The notes: generated from the sequence alone by a model not told the origin. A stretch of 47,320 bases of DNA from Gammaproteobacteria bacterium (GCA_018656865.1 JABHYO010000072.1:1-47320); one strand, 5' to 3'. Positions 29,474 to 40,560 are shown, numbered from the stretch's first letter. Translations and numbers: made by a program.

Positions 29474-32047
29474 TTAGTCCCCCGCCTTTTGATGGAGTTT
29501 GTAAAGAATCTCCAGAGCCTCCCTCGGTGATAGTGCATCCACATCGAGGTCTTTTAGCATCTCTCTCAGTTCGTCCGGTTCGCCATTTAGAAAGAGATCT
29601 GACTGAAGTGGCGCTCCATTCGTCTCAGCGCGCACCTCTGCTTCCTCGAGCTGTCGCAGCTTGTCCCGCGCCGTCGCGATGACGCTATCTGGCACACCGG
29701 CAAGACGTGCAACCTGCAATCCATAGCTCTGACTGGCTGGTCCCTCATTGACGGAGTACATGAAGATGATGTCGTCGCCATATTCTCGTGCGGAAAGGTG
29801 CACGTTTCTCGTATCAGGCAGTGATTCTGGCAATGCGGTTAGCTCGAAATAATGCGTTGCGAACAACGTTAACGCGCCTATCTCGAGTGCAATGGCATGG
29901 GCTACAGCCCAGGCCAGAGACAGGCCATCGAAAGTGGAAGTGCCGCGGCCGATCTCATCCAGCAAAACAAGTGAGTGCCGGGTTGCGTTGTTTAGAATGA
30001 GCGCTGTCTCTGTCATTTCCACCATGAAGGTGGATCTGCCGCTTGCCAGATCGTCCGACGAACCGATTCGGGTAAATATACGATCAACTGCGCCGATGGT
30101 CGCTTGTTTTGCTGGGACGAAGCAACCAACGTGTGCCAACAAGGTGATAATGGCGCACTGTCTCATATACGTGGATTTGCCACCCATATTCGGTCCGGTG
30201 ATGATAAGCAAACGTGCGTTTATACCCAGATTCAGATCGTTAGCGATAAATGGTTCGCTTAGGCTCTGCTCGACGACGGGATGCCGGCCTTCTTCGATTG
30301 TGAGTGTGGCGTCGCTGGTCAGGTTCGGGCGCGTTAGGTCTAAAGTGACGGCTCTTTCGGCGAAGGTGTTGAGTACATCCAGTTCTGAGACAGAATGAGC
30401 CAGAGCCTGAAGGCGAGGCAGGTCAGTAACAAGTCGTTCCAGCAGTTTTTCGTAGAGATGTTTTTCTCTGGCGAGAGCCCTGCTCTTGCTGGAAAGTGCC
30501 TTGTCTTCAAATTCCTTGAGTTCCGGCGTGATAAATCGTTCGGCATTTTTCAGGGTCTGACGGCGTACATAGTGCACCGGTGCAGCCTCCGCCTGGCTTT
30601 TGCTGATTTCGATATAGTATCCGTGTACGCGGTTGTAGCCGACCTTGAGAGTGCTTAGGCCCGTTGTCTCACGTTCGGCCAGTTCCATCTGAACCAGAAA
30701 GTCAGCTGCGTTCTCGCTGATGGCGCGTAGTTCGTCCAGTTCCTTATCGAAACCCTCGCGAATGACGCCGCCATCGCGTATGACCACTGGCGGATTCTCT
30801 ATGATTGCGCGATCCAGTGTGTCGGCTAGATCAGGAGCGGGCTGACAGTCCGTCGCCAGGGCTTGAATGCGAGGCGTGTCCAGGGTGGACAGTGTCTCAC
30901 TCAAGTCCGGTAGAACACCGAGAGCATCCCGTAGCTTCGCCAGATCCCGGGGTCTGGCCGATCGAAGTGCCACTCTCGCCAGTATCCGTTCGATGTCGCC
31001 GATGCTTCGCAGGTGATCGGTCAGTATCGGGTAATGTCTGTCAGCTATTATTTGTTCAACCGCATCAAGACGCTCCCCCAAAACAGTGTGGGACCTTATC
31101 GGTCGATTGATCCAGCGTTGCAACAAGCGCCCGCCCATGTTGGTTGCGGTCCGATTCAGGACGGAAAAGAGCGTGTGTTCGTCACCACCCTGGATATTCA
31201 TTGTCAGTTCGAGATTGCGCCTTGAAGCACCATCGATATGAACGGCTTCTTCATTCATGAGGCGCTGCAGGCCCGTGATATGTGGTAGTTCCGTTCGCTG
31301 GGTTTGCTTGACATAGGCGAGCAGACAGCCGGCAGCGCTGACCCCGAGGGGCAGATTCTCACACCCAAAACCCGACAGATCCTTGACCCCGAACTGTTTT
31401 GTCAGTGATTGACGAGCCGCATCCAGGTCGAATTCCCATGGTGGTCGCAGACGTGATCCTGCATATTCTGAAGCCACTGTCGGATAGCGTCCGTCCTCTG
31501 AAAGGATAATCTCTGCAGGTGCCAATCGATGAATCTCGCTGACAAGATCCGGCTCATTCAGGCCTTCTGCGAGTTCGAATCGACCGCTGGCAAGATCCAG
31601 GGTCGCAATACCGAAGTTCACTCCATCGGTGCTGATAGCAGCGATTAGGTTGTCTCGGTCAGCATCCAGAAGGGCTTCGTCGGTCAGGGTTCCAGGAGTG
31701 ACGATGCGCACAACCGCGCGATCTACAGGACCCTTGGCCTTGGCAGGATCGCCAATCTGTTCGCAAATGGCGACGGATACGCCCTGTTTTACCAGCCGGG
31801 CCAGATAGGAGTCGACTGCATGATAAGGAACACCGCACATGGGAATGGGTTCGCCCGCAGATGTACCCCGGGCAGTGAGAGTGATATCGAGCAAATCGGT
31901 AGCACGTTTGGCATCGTCGAAAAAAAGCTCGTAGAAATCACCCATCCGGTAGAACAGCAATTCACCCGGATGCTGGGCCTTAATTGCCAGGTACTGCTGC
32001 ATCATTGGCGTGTGCTGAGTCGCTTGACTGGAAGAGGAACTTTTCAA
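29474..32047 (-). CDS. mutS: DNA mismatch repair protein MutS
   Basis: 857 residues. Mismatch-binding motif GDFYELF (Phe-x-Glu) in the N-terminal domain, Walker [15 protein letters not shown], Walker [17 protein letters not shown] and the ATPase helix [13 protein letters not shown] are all intact. The C-terminal tail ([25 protein letters not shown]) is the tetramerisation part. It recognises mismatches and recruits MutL. The N-terminal phrase [16 protein letters not shown] fits known MutS starts; the start's ribosome site is weak. It diverges from recA. The cinA/pncC gene often found between mutS and recA is absent. Confidence 0.98.
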   Translation of the reverse strand: MKSSSSSQATQHTPMMQQYLAIKAQHPGELLFYRMGDFYELFFDDAKRATDLLDITLTARGTSAGEPIPMCGVPYHAVDSYLARLVKQGVSVAICEQIGDPAKAKGPVDRAVVRIVTPGTLTDEALLDADRDNLIAAISTDGVNFGIATLDLASGRFELAEGLNEPDLVSEIHRLAPAEIILSEDGRYPTVASEYAGSRLRPPWEFDLDAARQSLTKQFGVKDLSGFGCENLPLGVSAAGCLLAYVKQTQRTELPHITGLQRLMNEEAVHIDGASRRNLELTMNIQGGDEHTLFSVLNRTATNMGGRLLQRWINRPIRSHTVLGERLDAVEQIIADRHYPILTDHLRSIGDIERILARVALRSARPRDLAKLRDALGVLPDLSETLSTLDTPRIQALATDCQPAPDLADTLDRAIIENPPVVIRDGGVIREGFDKELDELRAISENAADFLVQMELAERETTGLSTLKVGYNRVHGYYIEISKSQAEAAPVHYVRRQTLKNAERFITPELKEFEDKALSSKSRALAREKHLYEKLLERLVTDLPRLQALAHSVSELDVLNTFAERAVTLDLTRPNLTSDATLTIEEGRHPVVEQSLSEPFIANDLNLGINARLLIITGPNMGGKSTYMRQCAIITLLAHVGCFVPAKQATIGAVDRIFTRIGSSDDLASGRSTFMVEMTETALILNNATRHSLVLLDEIGRGTSTFDGLSLAWAVAHAIALEIGALTLFATHYFELTALPESLPDTRNVHLSAREYGDDIIFMYSVNEGPASQSYGLQVARLAGVPDSVIATARDKLRQLEEAEVRAETNGAPLQSDLFLNGEPDELREMLKDLDVDALSPREALEILYKLHQKAGD

Positions 32048-32115
32048 GGAAGGATTCGTGTCAGTGCTGCAATCAGGGGATTCTACGTGAATTTCATGGA
32101 AAGAAAAAAATGTAC

Positions 32116-32143
32116 TTGGTGTTTTCTTATTACTGTGGATAAT
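32116..32143 (+). promoter_or_regulatory. Putative recA promoter
   Basis: TTGGTG (32116-32121), a 16-base spacer and GATAAT (32138-32143) precede recA, with the LexA box directly after the -10 element. Confidence 0.5.
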
Positions 32144-32144
32144 A

Positions 32145-32160
32145 CTGTATAAATAGACAG
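32145..32160. promoter_or_regulatory. LexA (SOS) box upstream of recA
   Basis: CTGTATAAATAGACAG fits the gammaproteobacterial LexA consensus CTGT-N8-ACAG exactly, within TACTGTAT as in E. coli recA. LexA bound here would block transcription start. It could in principle also affect the divergent mutS promoter, which I cannot place. Confidence 0.88.
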
Positions 32161-32187
32161 GGGTTAGATTTTTTCAACATCTGACCC
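32161..32187 (+). promoter_or_regulatory. Hairpin in the recA leader
   Basis: GGGTTAGA (32161-32168) and TCTGACCC (32180-32187) form an 8-bp stem with one G-T pair and an 11-base loop. It directly follows the LexA box and lies 36 bases before the recA start. Role unknown; it may be a 5' stabiliser. Confidence 0.4.
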
Positions 32188-32223
32188 TATGGCAAAAAGA
32201 GAGAGCGGAAAAGGAAGAAAGTC

Positions 32224-33321
32224 ATGTCAGACAACGACAACACCGAGAACACTTCACGGGTAGACCGTCCACAGGTAAACAAGGAAAAAGACAAGGCGCT
32301 TACAGCGGCGCTGTCGCAGATAGAGCGTCAGTTTGGCAAGGGTGCCATGATGCGTCTGGGTGACTCTCCCCAGGAGAAAATACCGGCCATCTCCACCGGT
32401 TCACTGGGTTTGGATATTGCACTTGGTATTGGTGGTCTTCCACAGGGTCGAATTGTCGAGATTTATGGCCCTGAAGCTTCCGGTAAAACCACGTTGACTC
32501 TACAGGTCATTGCCGAGGCGCAGAAGGCTGGTGGAACCTGCGCCTTTATCGATGCGGAGCATGCGCTCGATCCACTATATGCCCAGAATCTGGGCGTCAA
32601 TATTGAGGATCTGCTGGTTTCCCAGCCGGACACGGGAGAGCAGGCGTTGGAAATCTGCGACATGATCGTCAGATCCGGGGCGGTCGATGCCGTTATCATT
32701 GACTCGGTTGCAGCGCTGACACCCAAGGCGGAAATAGAGGGCGAAATGGGTGATCATCATGTCGGTTTGCAGGCACGGTTGATGAGCCAGGCGCTGCGCA
32801 AGATGGCGGCGAACATCAAGAATTCGAACACACTGGTTATTTTTATTAACCAGATTCGCATGAAGATCGGTGTCATGTTCGGCAGCCCGGAAACGACAAC
32901 CGGTGGTAATGCCCTCAAGTTCTACTCATCTGTTCGCCTGGATATCCGCCGCATCGGGGCCATTAAGGACGGTGACGAAATTGTCGGTAATGAAACAAGA
33001 GTCAAAGTCATCAAGAACAAGGTGGCGCCACCTTTCAAACAGACTGAATTCCAGATCCTCTATGGCAAGGGCATCTATCGTCTTGGTGAGGTCATAGACC
33101 TTGGGGTTCAGTTGAATCTGGTTGACAAGGCAGGTGCCTGGTATAGCTACAAGGGTGATCGTATCGGCCAGGGCAAGAAGAACGCCTGTGAATTTTTGTC
33201 CGAACACCAGCATCTTGCTGATGAGATCGAAAAGCAGGTCAGGGCGAAGCTGCTCGATGATGGCTCCGAAGAAGGCGATGATGACGAAGTCGACAATGTC
33301 ACACCTATAACCGGTTCGTGA
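32224..33321 (+). CDS. recA: RecA recombinase
   Basis: 365 residues. Walker [10 protein letters not shown], Walker [10 protein letters not shown], the L2-region sequence [26 protein letters not shown] and a C-terminal acidic tail ([14 protein letters not shown]) are all standard. It promotes strand exchange and LexA cleavage. GGAAAAGGAAG before the ATG is a strong ribosome site, and expression should be SOS-controlled through the LexA box. The N-terminal 20 residues are a charged extension slightly longer than in E. coli. Confidence 0.99.
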   Translation: MSDNDNTENTSRVDRPQVNKEKDKALTAALSQIERQFGKGAMMRLGDSPQEKIPAISTGSLGLDIALGIGGLPQGRIVEIYGPEASGKTTLTLQVIAEAQKAGGTCAFIDAEHALDPLYAQNLGVNIEDLLVSQPDTGEQALEICDMIVRSGAVDAVIIDSVAALTPKAEIEGEMGDHHVGLQARLMSQALRKMAANIKNSNTLVIFINQIRMKIGVMFGSPETTTGGNALKFYSSVRLDIRRIGAIKDGDEIVGNETRVKVIKNKVAPPFKQTEFQILYGKGIYRLGEVIDLGVQLNLVDKAGAWYSYKGDRIGQGKKNACEFLSEHQHLADEIEKQVRAKLLDDGSEEGDDDEVDNVTPITGS

Positions 33322-33371
33322 CTTGCCCTGAGTGACCTGTAGAGCGCGCGCGGCGAGGAGGCTGATATCTG

Positions 33372-33821
33372 GTGAAGGAAATCAGTGCTAAAAACATCCG
33401 ATTAGTTGCAATGGACCTGCTGGCGAGGCGTGAGCACTCGCGACTGGAGCTGACCCGGAAGCTGCATAAAAGGTTCTCCGATAAGCAGGAGGAAATCGAA
33501 GAAGAGCTCGATCGCCTACAGTCCGAGGGTCTGCAATGTGATGCCCGGCTCGCCGAAGCTTTTCTCCAGGCGAGAACCAGTAGGGGCCAGGGCCCGTCTA
33601 AAATCCGCAATGAACTCAAAGGCAAGGGGGTATCACAAGATGCCATCTCTCTGGCTTTTGAAGCCTGTGAGGTAGATTGGTTTGATTTGGCGCAGACTGT
33701 CGCCGAAAAGAAATTCGGTGATCTCTCTGGGCAGCTGCAGGATCTGAAATCTAAAGGGAAAGTCTCTCGATTTATGCAGCAGAGAGGTTTTTCCTACGAT
33801 CACATTTCATCTCTGGATTGA
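33372..33821 (+). CDS. recX: RecX, regulator of RecA
   Basis: 149 residues starting at a GTG with GAGGAGG 10 bases upstream. It shows the RecX triple-helix repeats: AMDLLARREHSRLELTRKL, CDARLAEAFLQARTSRGQGPSKIRNEL and FMQQRGFSYDHI. It binds and restrains RecA filaments. The gap to recA is 50 bases without a clear terminator, so read-through from recA is expected. Confidence 0.93.
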   Translation: MKEISAKNIRLVAMDLLARREHSRLELTRKLHKRFSDKQEEIEEELDRLQSEGLQCDARLAEAFLQARTSRGQGPSKIRNELKGKGVSQDAISLAFEACEVDWFDLAQTVAEKKFGDLSGQLQDLKSKGKVSRFMQQRGFSYDHISSLD

Positions 33822-33900
33822 AACAAAACTAGTGGTGTCAGTGGCTCGGCAGGCGCATTTTCTGTATCTTTAGCCGTCTCGTTTTTATGTAGCCCCGTGT

Positions 33901-36501
33901 ATGGATAGTCGCGAGCTTCGCAGCGCATTTCTTGACTACTTCAAAAGTAAGGATCACACCATTGTCGATTCGGCTTCGCTCGTGCCTGACAATGACCCGA
34001 CCCTGCTCTTTACCAATTCAGGGATGGTCCAATTCAAGGACGCTTTTGCCTTTAGGGAAAACCGTGGTTATACACGGGCGGCCAGTTGTCAGCGTTGTGT
34101 ACGCGCCGGTGGTAAGCACAACGACCTCGATAACGTCGGCTATACGGCTCGACATCACACTTTCTTCGAGATGCTGGGTAACTTCAGTTTTGGTGACTAC
34201 TTTAAGGAAGAAGCCATTGAGTTTGCCTGGGAGTTTTTAACGGAGGTTCTTGGCCTCCCTGAAGAGAGGCTCTGGGTCACGGTACACGATCATGATGATG
34301 AGGCTGAGAAAATCTGGGTCGAAAAGATTGGTTTTGATTCAGCTCGGATTAGCCGCTTGGGTGATGACGACAACTTCTGGACCATGGGCGATACTGGTCC
34401 TTGCGGACCTTCGTCTGAGATCTTCTGGGATCATGGGCCTGATGTCCCGGGAGGGCCACCGGGCTCTCCAGATGGTGACCTTGATCGATACGTTGAGATC
34501 TGGAACCTGGTCTTCACTCAATATGATAGAGCGGCTGACGGTCAACTAACGACCCTGCCGAAGCAGTGTGTTGACACTGGTATGGGCCTGGAGCGCCTCG
34601 CAGCGGTTATGCAGGGTGTTCATAATAACTACGATATTGACCTGTTCCAGACTCTGATCAAAAAAACCGCGGAACTTTTGGATCACAGGGATCTCAGTAG
34701 TCCGTCGCTCAAGGTCATTGCCGATCATATCCGCTCCGCCGTATTCCTTATCGCCGATGGCGTCGTACCTTCTAACGAGGGGCGCGGTTATGTCATTCGA
34801 AGAATTATCCGCCGGGCCCTGCGTCATGGTCATAAGCTACAGTCCAGCGGTCCCTTTTTCCACCAGCTGGTTGCAACGGTGGTTGAGGAAATGGGAGATG
34901 CCTATCCATTGATTCAGCAGACCCGCAAACAAATCGAACGTGTGCTGCTGAAAGAAGAAGAGCAGTTCGAGCTGACGCTGGATCAGGGCATGCGCATCCT
35001 CAATGAAGCCATCAGTGGTTTGTCATCAGGAAAAGAGATTCCAGGCCAGGTGGTCTTCAAGCTATATGATACCTATGGTTTCCCGACGGATCTGACAGCG
35101 GATATAGCCAGGGAAAGAGACCTCTCGATCGATATGGCAGGATTTGATCAGGAAATGGATGCACAACGGGAGAGGGCTCGTGCGGCGAGTCACTTTGACA
35201 CTGTTTCGACTTTGAAGATCAACCTGGACTTCGAAACAGAATTTACCGGCTACGACACCCTGGAAGGCGACGCAAAGATCCTGGCACTGATCGAAGATGG
35301 TCAGCAGGTCGACAAGGTCGCCGTGGGTGATGATGTCCTGATTGTGCTTGATCGCACGCCTTTTTACGCGGAATCCGGTGGCCAGGTGGGAGACAAGGGA
35401 GTCGTCACCGCCGAAGATGCAGAAATTAGCATCGGGGGCACTATAAAGAGCGATGCGGCCTGGCTGCACAGAGGCAGAGTGACCAAGGGTGAATTCACGG
35501 TTGGCCGTGAGGTTAAAGCCACAGTTAGCAGGTCGTCCAGAGATGCGATCCGGCTTAATCACTCCGCCACCCACCTCCTGCATGCAGCTCTGCGTCAGGT
35601 ATTGGGTGAACATGTCAATCAACGAGGCTCGCAAGTTGATGCAGAGCGGCTCAGGTTCGACTTTTCTCACTTTGAGGCTGTGACCAAGAGCCAGCTTCGC
35701 AAGATCGAGCGTCTGGTCAATGATGAGGTCAGGCGAAATACGGTGATCCAGACTGAAGTCATGGGAATCGAAGCAGCGAGGGAAAAGGGGGCAATGGCGC
35801 TCTTTGGTGAGAAATACTCAGAGCAGGTTCGCGTGTTAACTATGGGTGAAGGTTTCTCCATTGAACTCTGTGGTGGAACCCATGCATCGCGTACTGGCGA
35901 TATCGGACTCTTCCGTGTGGCATCGGAACAGGGTATTGCTTCGGGGGTGCGGAGAATAGAAGCCTATACAGGTAATAAGGCGCTGGCAGAAGTGGAGACC
36001 GTTGAAGATGTACTGGCGGACACCGCGATTCTGGTGAAGGCCGACCGAAACAATCTTGCAGAGAAAATTCAGGCACTCGTCGATCAGAACAAAAAGCTGG
36101 AGAAAACAGTCACTGACCTTAACCGTAAGCTGGCGACAGGTGGTGGTCAGGACCTTGCGGATTCAGCCATTGATCTGGGTGAATTGAAACTTATCGTCAA
36201 ACTATTGGACGGCGCTGATCCAAAGTCGCTCCCGGATTCGCTGGATCAGCTAAAAAATAAACTCGGTACTGGAATTGTAGTGCTGGGTACAGTCAATGGG
36301 GGCAAGGTGGGTCTCATTGCTGGTGTCACGAAGGACCTGACTGATCGCTTCAATGCCGGTGATCTGGTCAATCATGTCGCGACACAGGTTGGTGGCAAGG
36401 GTGGTGGACGTGCTGATATGGCCAGGGCTGGTGGCTCCGATCCCGATGCATTGCCGGCAGCGCTAGAGAGTGTTGAAGGGTTTGTCCGAAACCTGTTGTG
36501 A
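33901..36501 (+). CDS. alaS: Alanyl-tRNA synthetase
   Basis: 866 residues. The class II catalytic core ([44 protein letters not shown]), the editing-domain motif [13 protein letters not shown] with metal-binding His residues, and [13 protein letters not shown] are all present. The C-terminal DHHA1-like domain ([14 protein letters not shown]) closes it. It charges tRNA(Ala) and edits Ser/Gly errors. I see no Shine-Dalgarno in front of the ATG, in an otherwise normal gene. Confidence 0.98.
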   Translation: MDSRELRSAFLDYFKSKDHTIVDSASLVPDNDPTLLFTNSGMVQFKDAFAFRENRGYTRAASCQRCVRAGGKHNDLDNVGYTARHHTFFEMLGNFSFGDYFKEEAIEFAWEFLTEVLGLPEERLWVTVHDHDDEAEKIWVEKIGFDSARISRLGDDDNFWTMGDTGPCGPSSEIFWDHGPDVPGGPPGSPDGDLDRYVEIWNLVFTQYDRAADGQLTTLPKQCVDTGMGLERLAAVMQGVHNNYDIDLFQTLIKKTAELLDHRDLSSPSLKVIADHIRSAVFLIADGVVPSNEGRGYVIRRIIRRALRHGHKLQSSGPFFHQLVATVVEEMGDAYPLIQQTRKQIERVLLKEEEQFELTLDQGMRILNEAISGLSSGKEIPGQVVFKLYDTYGFPTDLTADIARERDLSIDMAGFDQEMDAQRERARAASHFDTVSTLKINLDFETEFTGYDTLEGDAKILALIEDGQQVDKVAVGDDVLIVLDRTPFYAESGGQVGDKGVVTAEDAEISIGGTIKSDAAWLHRGRVTKGEFTVGREVKATVSRSSRDAIRLNHSATHLLHAALRQVLGEHVNQRGSQVDAERLRFDFSHFEAVTKSQLRKIERLVNDEVRRNTVIQTEVMGIEAAREKGAMALFGEKYSEQVRVLTMGEGFSIELCGGTHASRTGDIGLFRVASEQGIASGVRRIEAYTGNKALAEVETVEDVLADTAILVKADRNNLAEKIQALVDQNKKLEKTVTDLNRKLATGGGQDLADSAIDLGELKLIVKLLDGADPKSLPDSLDQLKNKLGTGIVVLGTVNGGKVGLIAGVTKDLTDRFNAGDLVNHVATQVGGKGGGRADMARAGGSDPDALPAALESVEGFVRNLL

Positions 36502-36588
36502 GTCGATTCAGCGCCTGATCAGGGTTAGCTATAGTTTTTTGTCTCCAAAATCTGTTAAATACGCTCCTTTTCTGCGTCGGGCAGACGA

Positions 36589-37818
36589 ATGTCGCTTTTT
36601 GTTCAGAAATTTGGTGGGACTTCGGTCGCCTCCATCAGTCATATCGAGAATGTAGTCCGCAAGGTCATCAGTGCACGCGATGAGGGGCACGATGTTGTCG
36701 TGGTCGTATCTGCCATGGGCGACGAAACAGATCGATTGGTGGCACTGGCCAACGAGGTCGATCATCAGCATATTTCAGGTCGTCGCGAAATGGATGTCCT
36801 GTTGTCGACCGGTGAGCAGATAACAATTTCGCTGTTGGCAATGATGTTGTTGAAACATGGCGTTAAGGCTCAGTCCTACACTGGCAGGCAGGCAGGTATT
36901 CTTACCGACGATGGTCATACCAAAGCGAGGATTCTCGATATTGATACGGCCCATCTCAAGGCCAGGATCGAAGAGGGCGTTGTACCGGTCGTTGCCGGGT
37001 TTCAGGGTACGGATGATGACGGAAATATCACAACGCTGGGTCGGGGCGGTTCGGATACTACGGCTGTTGCACTAGCGGCTGTTCTTGATGCCGATGAGTG
37101 CCGAATCTATACGGACGTAAAAGGTGTGTTTACGACTGATCCCCGTGTTGTCGAGGGTGCGAGATGTCTGAAGGAAGTCACCTTTGAGGAAATGCTGGAA
37201 CTTGCCAGCCTTGGTTCCCGGGTGTTGCATACACGGGCGGTGGAGCTTGCCAGTAAGTATGAAGTACCCCTGCGCGTGCTTTCCAGTTTTGAGGACGCCC
37301 CGGGTACGCTAATCACAAGAGAGGACGAATCCATGGAACAGCCGATAATCTCAGGTATTGCTTTCACCCGTGACGAAGCCAAACTGACCGTGTTGGGTGT
37401 TAAAGACGTGCCGGGGATTGCCTCCGCTATCCTGGGGCCGATAAGTAAGGCCAACATCGAAGTAGACATGATAGTCCAGAACGTGGCCGCGGATCAGAGT
37501 ACGGATTTTACTTTCACCGTTCGCCGGGAAGATTATGATCAGGCTCTGGAGATCCTTGAAAAAGTGGCGAAAAACATTGATGCCAGAGAGGTGGCAGGGG
37601 ACAATAAAATTGCAAAGCTTTCCATGGTCGGCGTTGGGATGCGTTCTCATGCAGGTGTGGCAAGCAGGATGTTCGAGGTTTTGGCAAACGAATCGATCAA
37701 TATTCTGATGATATCGACATCAGAGATAAAGATTTCCGTCGTTGTTGCCGAGAAGTATCTGGAACTCGCTGCCCGAGCTTTGCATTCGGCGTTTGATTTG
37801 TCTGAAGAGGTGAGTTGA
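36589..37818 (+). CDS. lysC: Aspartokinase
   Basis: 409 residues, the usual length of the monofunctional enzyme with two ACT domains. [19 protein letters not shown] is the kinase signature, and [37 protein letters not shown] follows. The ACT domains start at about residue 260 and give lysine/threonine feedback control in relatives. It phosphorylates aspartate for Lys, Thr, Met and diaminopimelate synthesis. The alaS-lysC-csrA order is conserved in many gammaproteobacteria. Confidence 0.97.
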   Translation: MSLFVQKFGGTSVASISHIENVVRKVISARDEGHDVVVVVSAMGDETDRLVALANEVDHQHISGRREMDVLLSTGEQITISLLAMMLLKHGVKAQSYTGRQAGILTDDGHTKARILDIDTAHLKARIEEGVVPVVAGFQGTDDDGNITTLGRGGSDTTAVALAAVLDADECRIYTDVKGVFTTDPRVVEGARCLKEVTFEEMLELASLGSRVLHTRAVELASKYEVPLRVLSSFEDAPGTLITREDESMEQPIISGIAFTRDEAKLTVLGVKDVPGIASAILGPISKANIEVDMIVQNVAADQSTDFTFTVRREDYDQALEILEKVAKNIDAREVAGDNKIAKLSMVGVGMRSHAGVASRMFEVLANESINILMISTSEIKISVVVAEKYLELAARALHSAFDLSEEVS

Positions 37819-37860
37819 CCGATGACAAATTTTCAATTGAATTAAATCTGGTTCTACGCA

Positions 37861-37879
37861 AGGAGAGCGTTCAAAGGAG
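37861..37879 (+). promoter_or_regulatory. Two GGA motifs over the csrA ribosome site
   Basis: AAGGAG (37860-37865) and AAAGGAG (37873-37879) lie 14 bases apart; the second is the Shine-Dalgarno of csrA. CsrA binding to paired GGA sites in its own leader is known from E. coli and would give autoregulation. Confidence 0.45.
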
Positions 37880-37889
37880 TAAAACCATC

Positions 37890-38066
37890 ATGCTTATATT
37901 AACCCGGCGAGTCGGTGAGACGTTAATAATAGGCAATGATATATCCGTGACAGTGCTAGGTGTGAAGGGAAACCAGGTACGAATTGGCGTAGATGCGCCA
38001 AAAGAAATATCTGTCCACCGAGAAGAGATATATCAACGCATCCAAACTGAGGAAGATGAGGACTAG
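37890..38066 (+). CDS. csrA: CsrA/RsmA, global post-transcriptional regulator
   Basis: 58 residues: [20 protein letters not shown], then [28 protein letters not shown] and an acidic tail. The RNA-binding residues of strand 1 (LTRR) and strand 5 (HREEIY) are intact. The homodimer binds GGA in leaders and blocks or stabilises messages, and is titrated by CsrB/RsmZ RNAs. The ATG at 37890 is set by AAAGGAG 10 bases upstream; a longer frame from 37815 overlaps lysC and adds non-family residues. Its likely antagonist RNA is at 28788-28890. Confidence 0.97.
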   Translation: MLILTRRVGETLIIGNDISVTVLGVKGNQVRIGVDAPKEISVHREEIYQRIQTEEDED

Positions 38067-38099
38067 TCCGCAGTAGACGAAGAGTGAGGAAGGTGGCCA

Positions 38100-39011
38100 T
38101 CAACCTGCATAGGTTACCTGTCTCAATAAACTGAAATACCCCCGAGGGAAATCCACACCCTCGTAATATCCTCTCGAAAGTAGCAGATCGTGCAGCTTTC
38201 GCAGTCTGTAGATTGGTACTGATGCAAGCAGGTGATGTTCCAGGTGATAGTTCAGGTCATGAGGGGCGACCAGAAGTCGTTCCAGCGGATTGATGTAGAT
38301 TGTTCGAGTGTTGCGGCGGGCATCCAGATCACATAGATCAGGAACCGCAGCATGTTCCGATATCTGTCTTATGCGGCTGATCAACATATGGCTGGTCATA
38401 AAAGCGATTACCCATAGTGCGTACAACCATGGTTGGCCTAGAGCTGTCAGAATTACCAGAAGGGTCAGGTTCACTCCAAGGCTACGGATCATGGTCTGTC
38501 GGACATTGGGCTGCAGTCGCGCTAACTTCGTGATGGATCGGGTGATTGACTTTACGCGGCGCCAGCCGATGCGGCCGGTGATGTCGCGCAATACCTTGCG
38601 TTGAAAGCGAGTTCTTGAAATAGGGTAGTCCTGATAATTCTTGAGATCAGGGTCTTCTGCTGTACCTGCGGTTCGATGATGTTCAAGGTGGCCCTGCATA
38701 TAGGCCTCCTTGTCTGAAAAAACCCAATATCCAGAGAGCCACTTACCTACGAAATCGTTGACTGAGTGAGAAGTAAACAGCGTTTTGTGACCTGTCTCAT
38801 GTACCAGTACGCCGAAGGCCATCATCCGTCCCCCCAGAAGAATAATGACACCGAGGTAGACGATGGGATTTGGGAACATGCCGGCAACGATAAACAACGC
38901 TATGACCACTGACCAGTCGAATACCACAATGGAGGCTGCGATCAAATCGTCTTTCGAGGTGATGTGATTCAGCTCTTCCTCGGTTAGGTATTGTTTGAAG
39001 TCATTTGCCAT
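38100..39011 (-). CDS. Fatty acid desaturase family protein
   Basis: 303 residues with membrane segments at about 25-62 and 165-205. The three histidine boxes are complete: HETGH (71-75), HLEHH (108-112) and HLEHH near residue 262. These ligate the di-iron centre of membrane desaturases and hydroxylases. The last box in the form NYHLEHHLLASVP is typical of acyl-lipid desaturases and beta-carotene-type relatives. The substrate cannot be named. It ends 33 bases from csrA, tail to tail. The enzyme needs an electron donor, perhaps a ferredoxin, but none is adjacent. Confidence 0.9.
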   Translation of the reverse strand: MANDFKQYLTEEELNHITSKDDLIAASIVVFDWSVVIALFIVAGMFPNPIVYLGVIILLGGRMMAFGVLVHETGHKTLFTSHSVNDFVGKWLSGYWVFSDKEAYMQGHLEHHRTAGTAEDPDLKNYQDYPISRTRFQRKVLRDITGRIGWRRVKSITRSITKLARLQPNVRQTMIRSLGVNLTLLVILTALGQPWLYALWVIAFMTSHMLISRIRQISEHAAVPDLCDLDARRNTRTIYINPLERLLVAPHDLNYHLEHHLLASVPIYRLRKLHDLLLSRGYYEGVDFPRGYFSLLRQVTYAG

Positions 39012-39075
39012 AACCTCGAATTATCGGCCAGGATCCATGCAGATCCAAGTGCCAATGAAGTGGCACCAGCGCACG

Positions 39076-40314
39076 TTAGTCAGTGACGACGACCTTGTTG
39101 CGGCCACCTTTTTTAGCGCTGTAGAGCGCTTTGTCTGCCGCTTTCAGCACATCTTCGGCTTCCGGTCCGTCTGTTGATCGATCGGCGACGCCGATAGAAA
39201 TGGTGACAGAGACTTTTTCTCCAGCGGTTCGAAACGAACCTCGTTTACGGTGCTGGCGAGCTATTCGCCCGATTTCCTCTTCTTCTCTCGGCTTATCACG
39301 GACGACCATTTCGTAGTTTTGAATAGCCTTCCGGACCTCATCCAGATAATAAAAAGCATCTTCTTTACTCATTCTCGGAAAGACGACAGAGAACTCTTCT
39401 CCGCCATAACGGAAAGCCTTACCACCCCCTCCAACCTGACGAATCTTCATGGCGACCATTTGCAGCACCTGATCGCCGATGTCGTGACCGTGGTTGTCGT
39501 TAAATTTCTTGAAGTGGTCGACATCCAGCATGGCGAGGCTATAGCGACTGCCGAGGGCTAAGAATTGTTCATTCAATGCTCGGCGGTGAGGTAAACCGGT
39601 CAGTTCGTCCCGGTAGGCCATATTGTAGGAGTCTCGAACGATGGCGGCGCCGAGATAGAGGCTGCTGGACATGGCAAAAATCTCCCATGCTTTGTCGACC
39701 GGTAGGCCATAACCAATGACCATCCCGAGGAGAGCGGTGGTCAGCCCCTGGCTGATAGGGGTGTTGTCGAATCCCATCACGAATATGCAGCCGAGCAGGC
39801 TGAACAGTGCCATCAGTGTGGCGGTCTGGTGGAATGGAGAGTAGCTCAATACCAGATCGAAAGGTGGAGCCAGTGGGTCAAGCAGAACATTTGGTAACGG
39901 CTGTTGTAGACCGATCCAGTACAGTGCGATGGCGAACTCGAACAGGATCAACGCCATTCGCATAAGCCCTGTAAAGGTAAAGAATCCACGTTCCCGAAAT
40001 ATCGTAATCAAAAGAATATTAGCCGGTACAAGACCAACAATAATGAACTCGTTCAGGCCATCGACCATTACCTGGTGATGCATTAGCAGAGAGAACGCTA
40101 GACCGCAGACGACAAAGAATACTCTTGAGCGGTTGTATGACAGCGCCAGCGTGCCAGTGACCGCAACCGCCACACTCGGTCCGATTACCCAAAGTGTATC
40201 GGGAGCCGCCGGGAGGTAGCCCTGATTTAGAGTGATGACGACCACCGTTATCAGGAATGCTGCGGGGAATATGAGATTGCCGATGGCGTGTTGCAGTGGT
40301 GGTAGTACAGTCAA
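39076..40314 (-). CDS. Membrane-bound diguanylate cyclase (GGDEF)
   Basis: 412 residues. Several N-terminal membrane spans (about 10-200) resemble a sensor of the 7-helix type. The GGDEF domain runs from about residue 240 (DELTGLPHRRALNEQF, LAMLDVDHFKKFNDNHGHDIGDQ). The active-site loop is GGEEF, a functional variant. I see no upstream RxxD inhibitory site. It should make cyclic di-GMP. The start is uncertain: TTG at 40314 gives the longest frame and there is no better ATG nearby. It lies 6 bases downstream of oadG on the same strand and is probably co-transcribed. Confidence 0.9.
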   Translation of the reverse strand: MTVLPPLQHAIGNLIFPAAFLITVVVITLNQGYLPAAPDTLWVIGPSVAVAVTGTLALSYNRSRVFFVVCGLAFSLLMHHQVMVDGLNEFIIVGLVPANILLITIFRERGFFTFTGLMRMALILFEFAIALYWIGLQQPLPNVLLDPLAPPFDLVLSYSPFHQTATLMALFSLLGCIFVMGFDNTPISQGLTTALLGMVIGYGLPVDKAWEIFAMSSSLYLGAAIVRDSYNMAYRDELTGLPHRRALNEQFLALGSRYSLAMLDVDHFKKFNDNHGHDIGDQVLQMVAMKIRQVGGGGKAFRYGGEEFSVVFPRMSKEDAFYYLDEVRKAIQNYEMVVRDKPREEEEIGRIARQHRKRGSFRTAGEKVSVTISIGVADRSTDGPEAEDVLKAADKALYSAKKGGRNKVVVTD

Positions 40315-40320
40315 GGAGTG

Positions 40321-40533
40321 CTATTTCGACCGAATTCGGTGTTGATGAACGGCAGCGGAGATTGCGGCCAGTTTCCTTGGGTGGACAGCCATCTCGTCAG
40401 AAATGACGTCTGGCATCTTAGCGACCAACCAGGACATTGTCTTGGTGGCTAGTACGAGTAATGTCAGAAAGACGAAAACTGTTCCCATGCCGTAGAGGGC
40501 CAGGTTCATACCTTCGGCAACGAGTGGAGTCAT
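40321..40533 (-). CDS. oadG: Orphan OadG-like subunit (oxaloacetate decarboxylase gamma chain family)
   Basis: 70 residues: GMNLALYGMGTVFVFLTLLVLATKTMSWLV is the single membrane span with the phrase GMGTVFVFL that marks OadG-type small subunits of Na+-pumping decarboxylases. In complete systems oadG precedes oadA and oadB. Here neither is in the window, and the following gene is a diguanylate cyclase. It may serve a pump encoded elsewhere or have another role. Confidence 0.78.
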   Translation of the reverse strand: MTPLVAEGMNLALYGMGTVFVFLTLLVLATKTMSWLVAKMPDVISDEMAVHPRKLAAISAAVHQHRIRSK

Positions 40534-40560
40534 ATCATGAAGTTGTATTTTTTATTGTTT

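Noticed and set aside
32189..32263. A short upstream frame (ATG at 32189) overlapping the recA start
   Set aside because: Low-complexity product, no ribosome site, different frame; no evidence for a leader peptide.
35062..35670. A 202-codon reverse frame inside alaS
   Set aside because: It is antisense to a conserved synthetase domain and has no recognisable protein features.
37815..37889. A longer N-terminus for csrA
   Set aside because: CsrA proteins begin MLILTRR; the Shine-Dalgarno is placed for the ATG at 37890.
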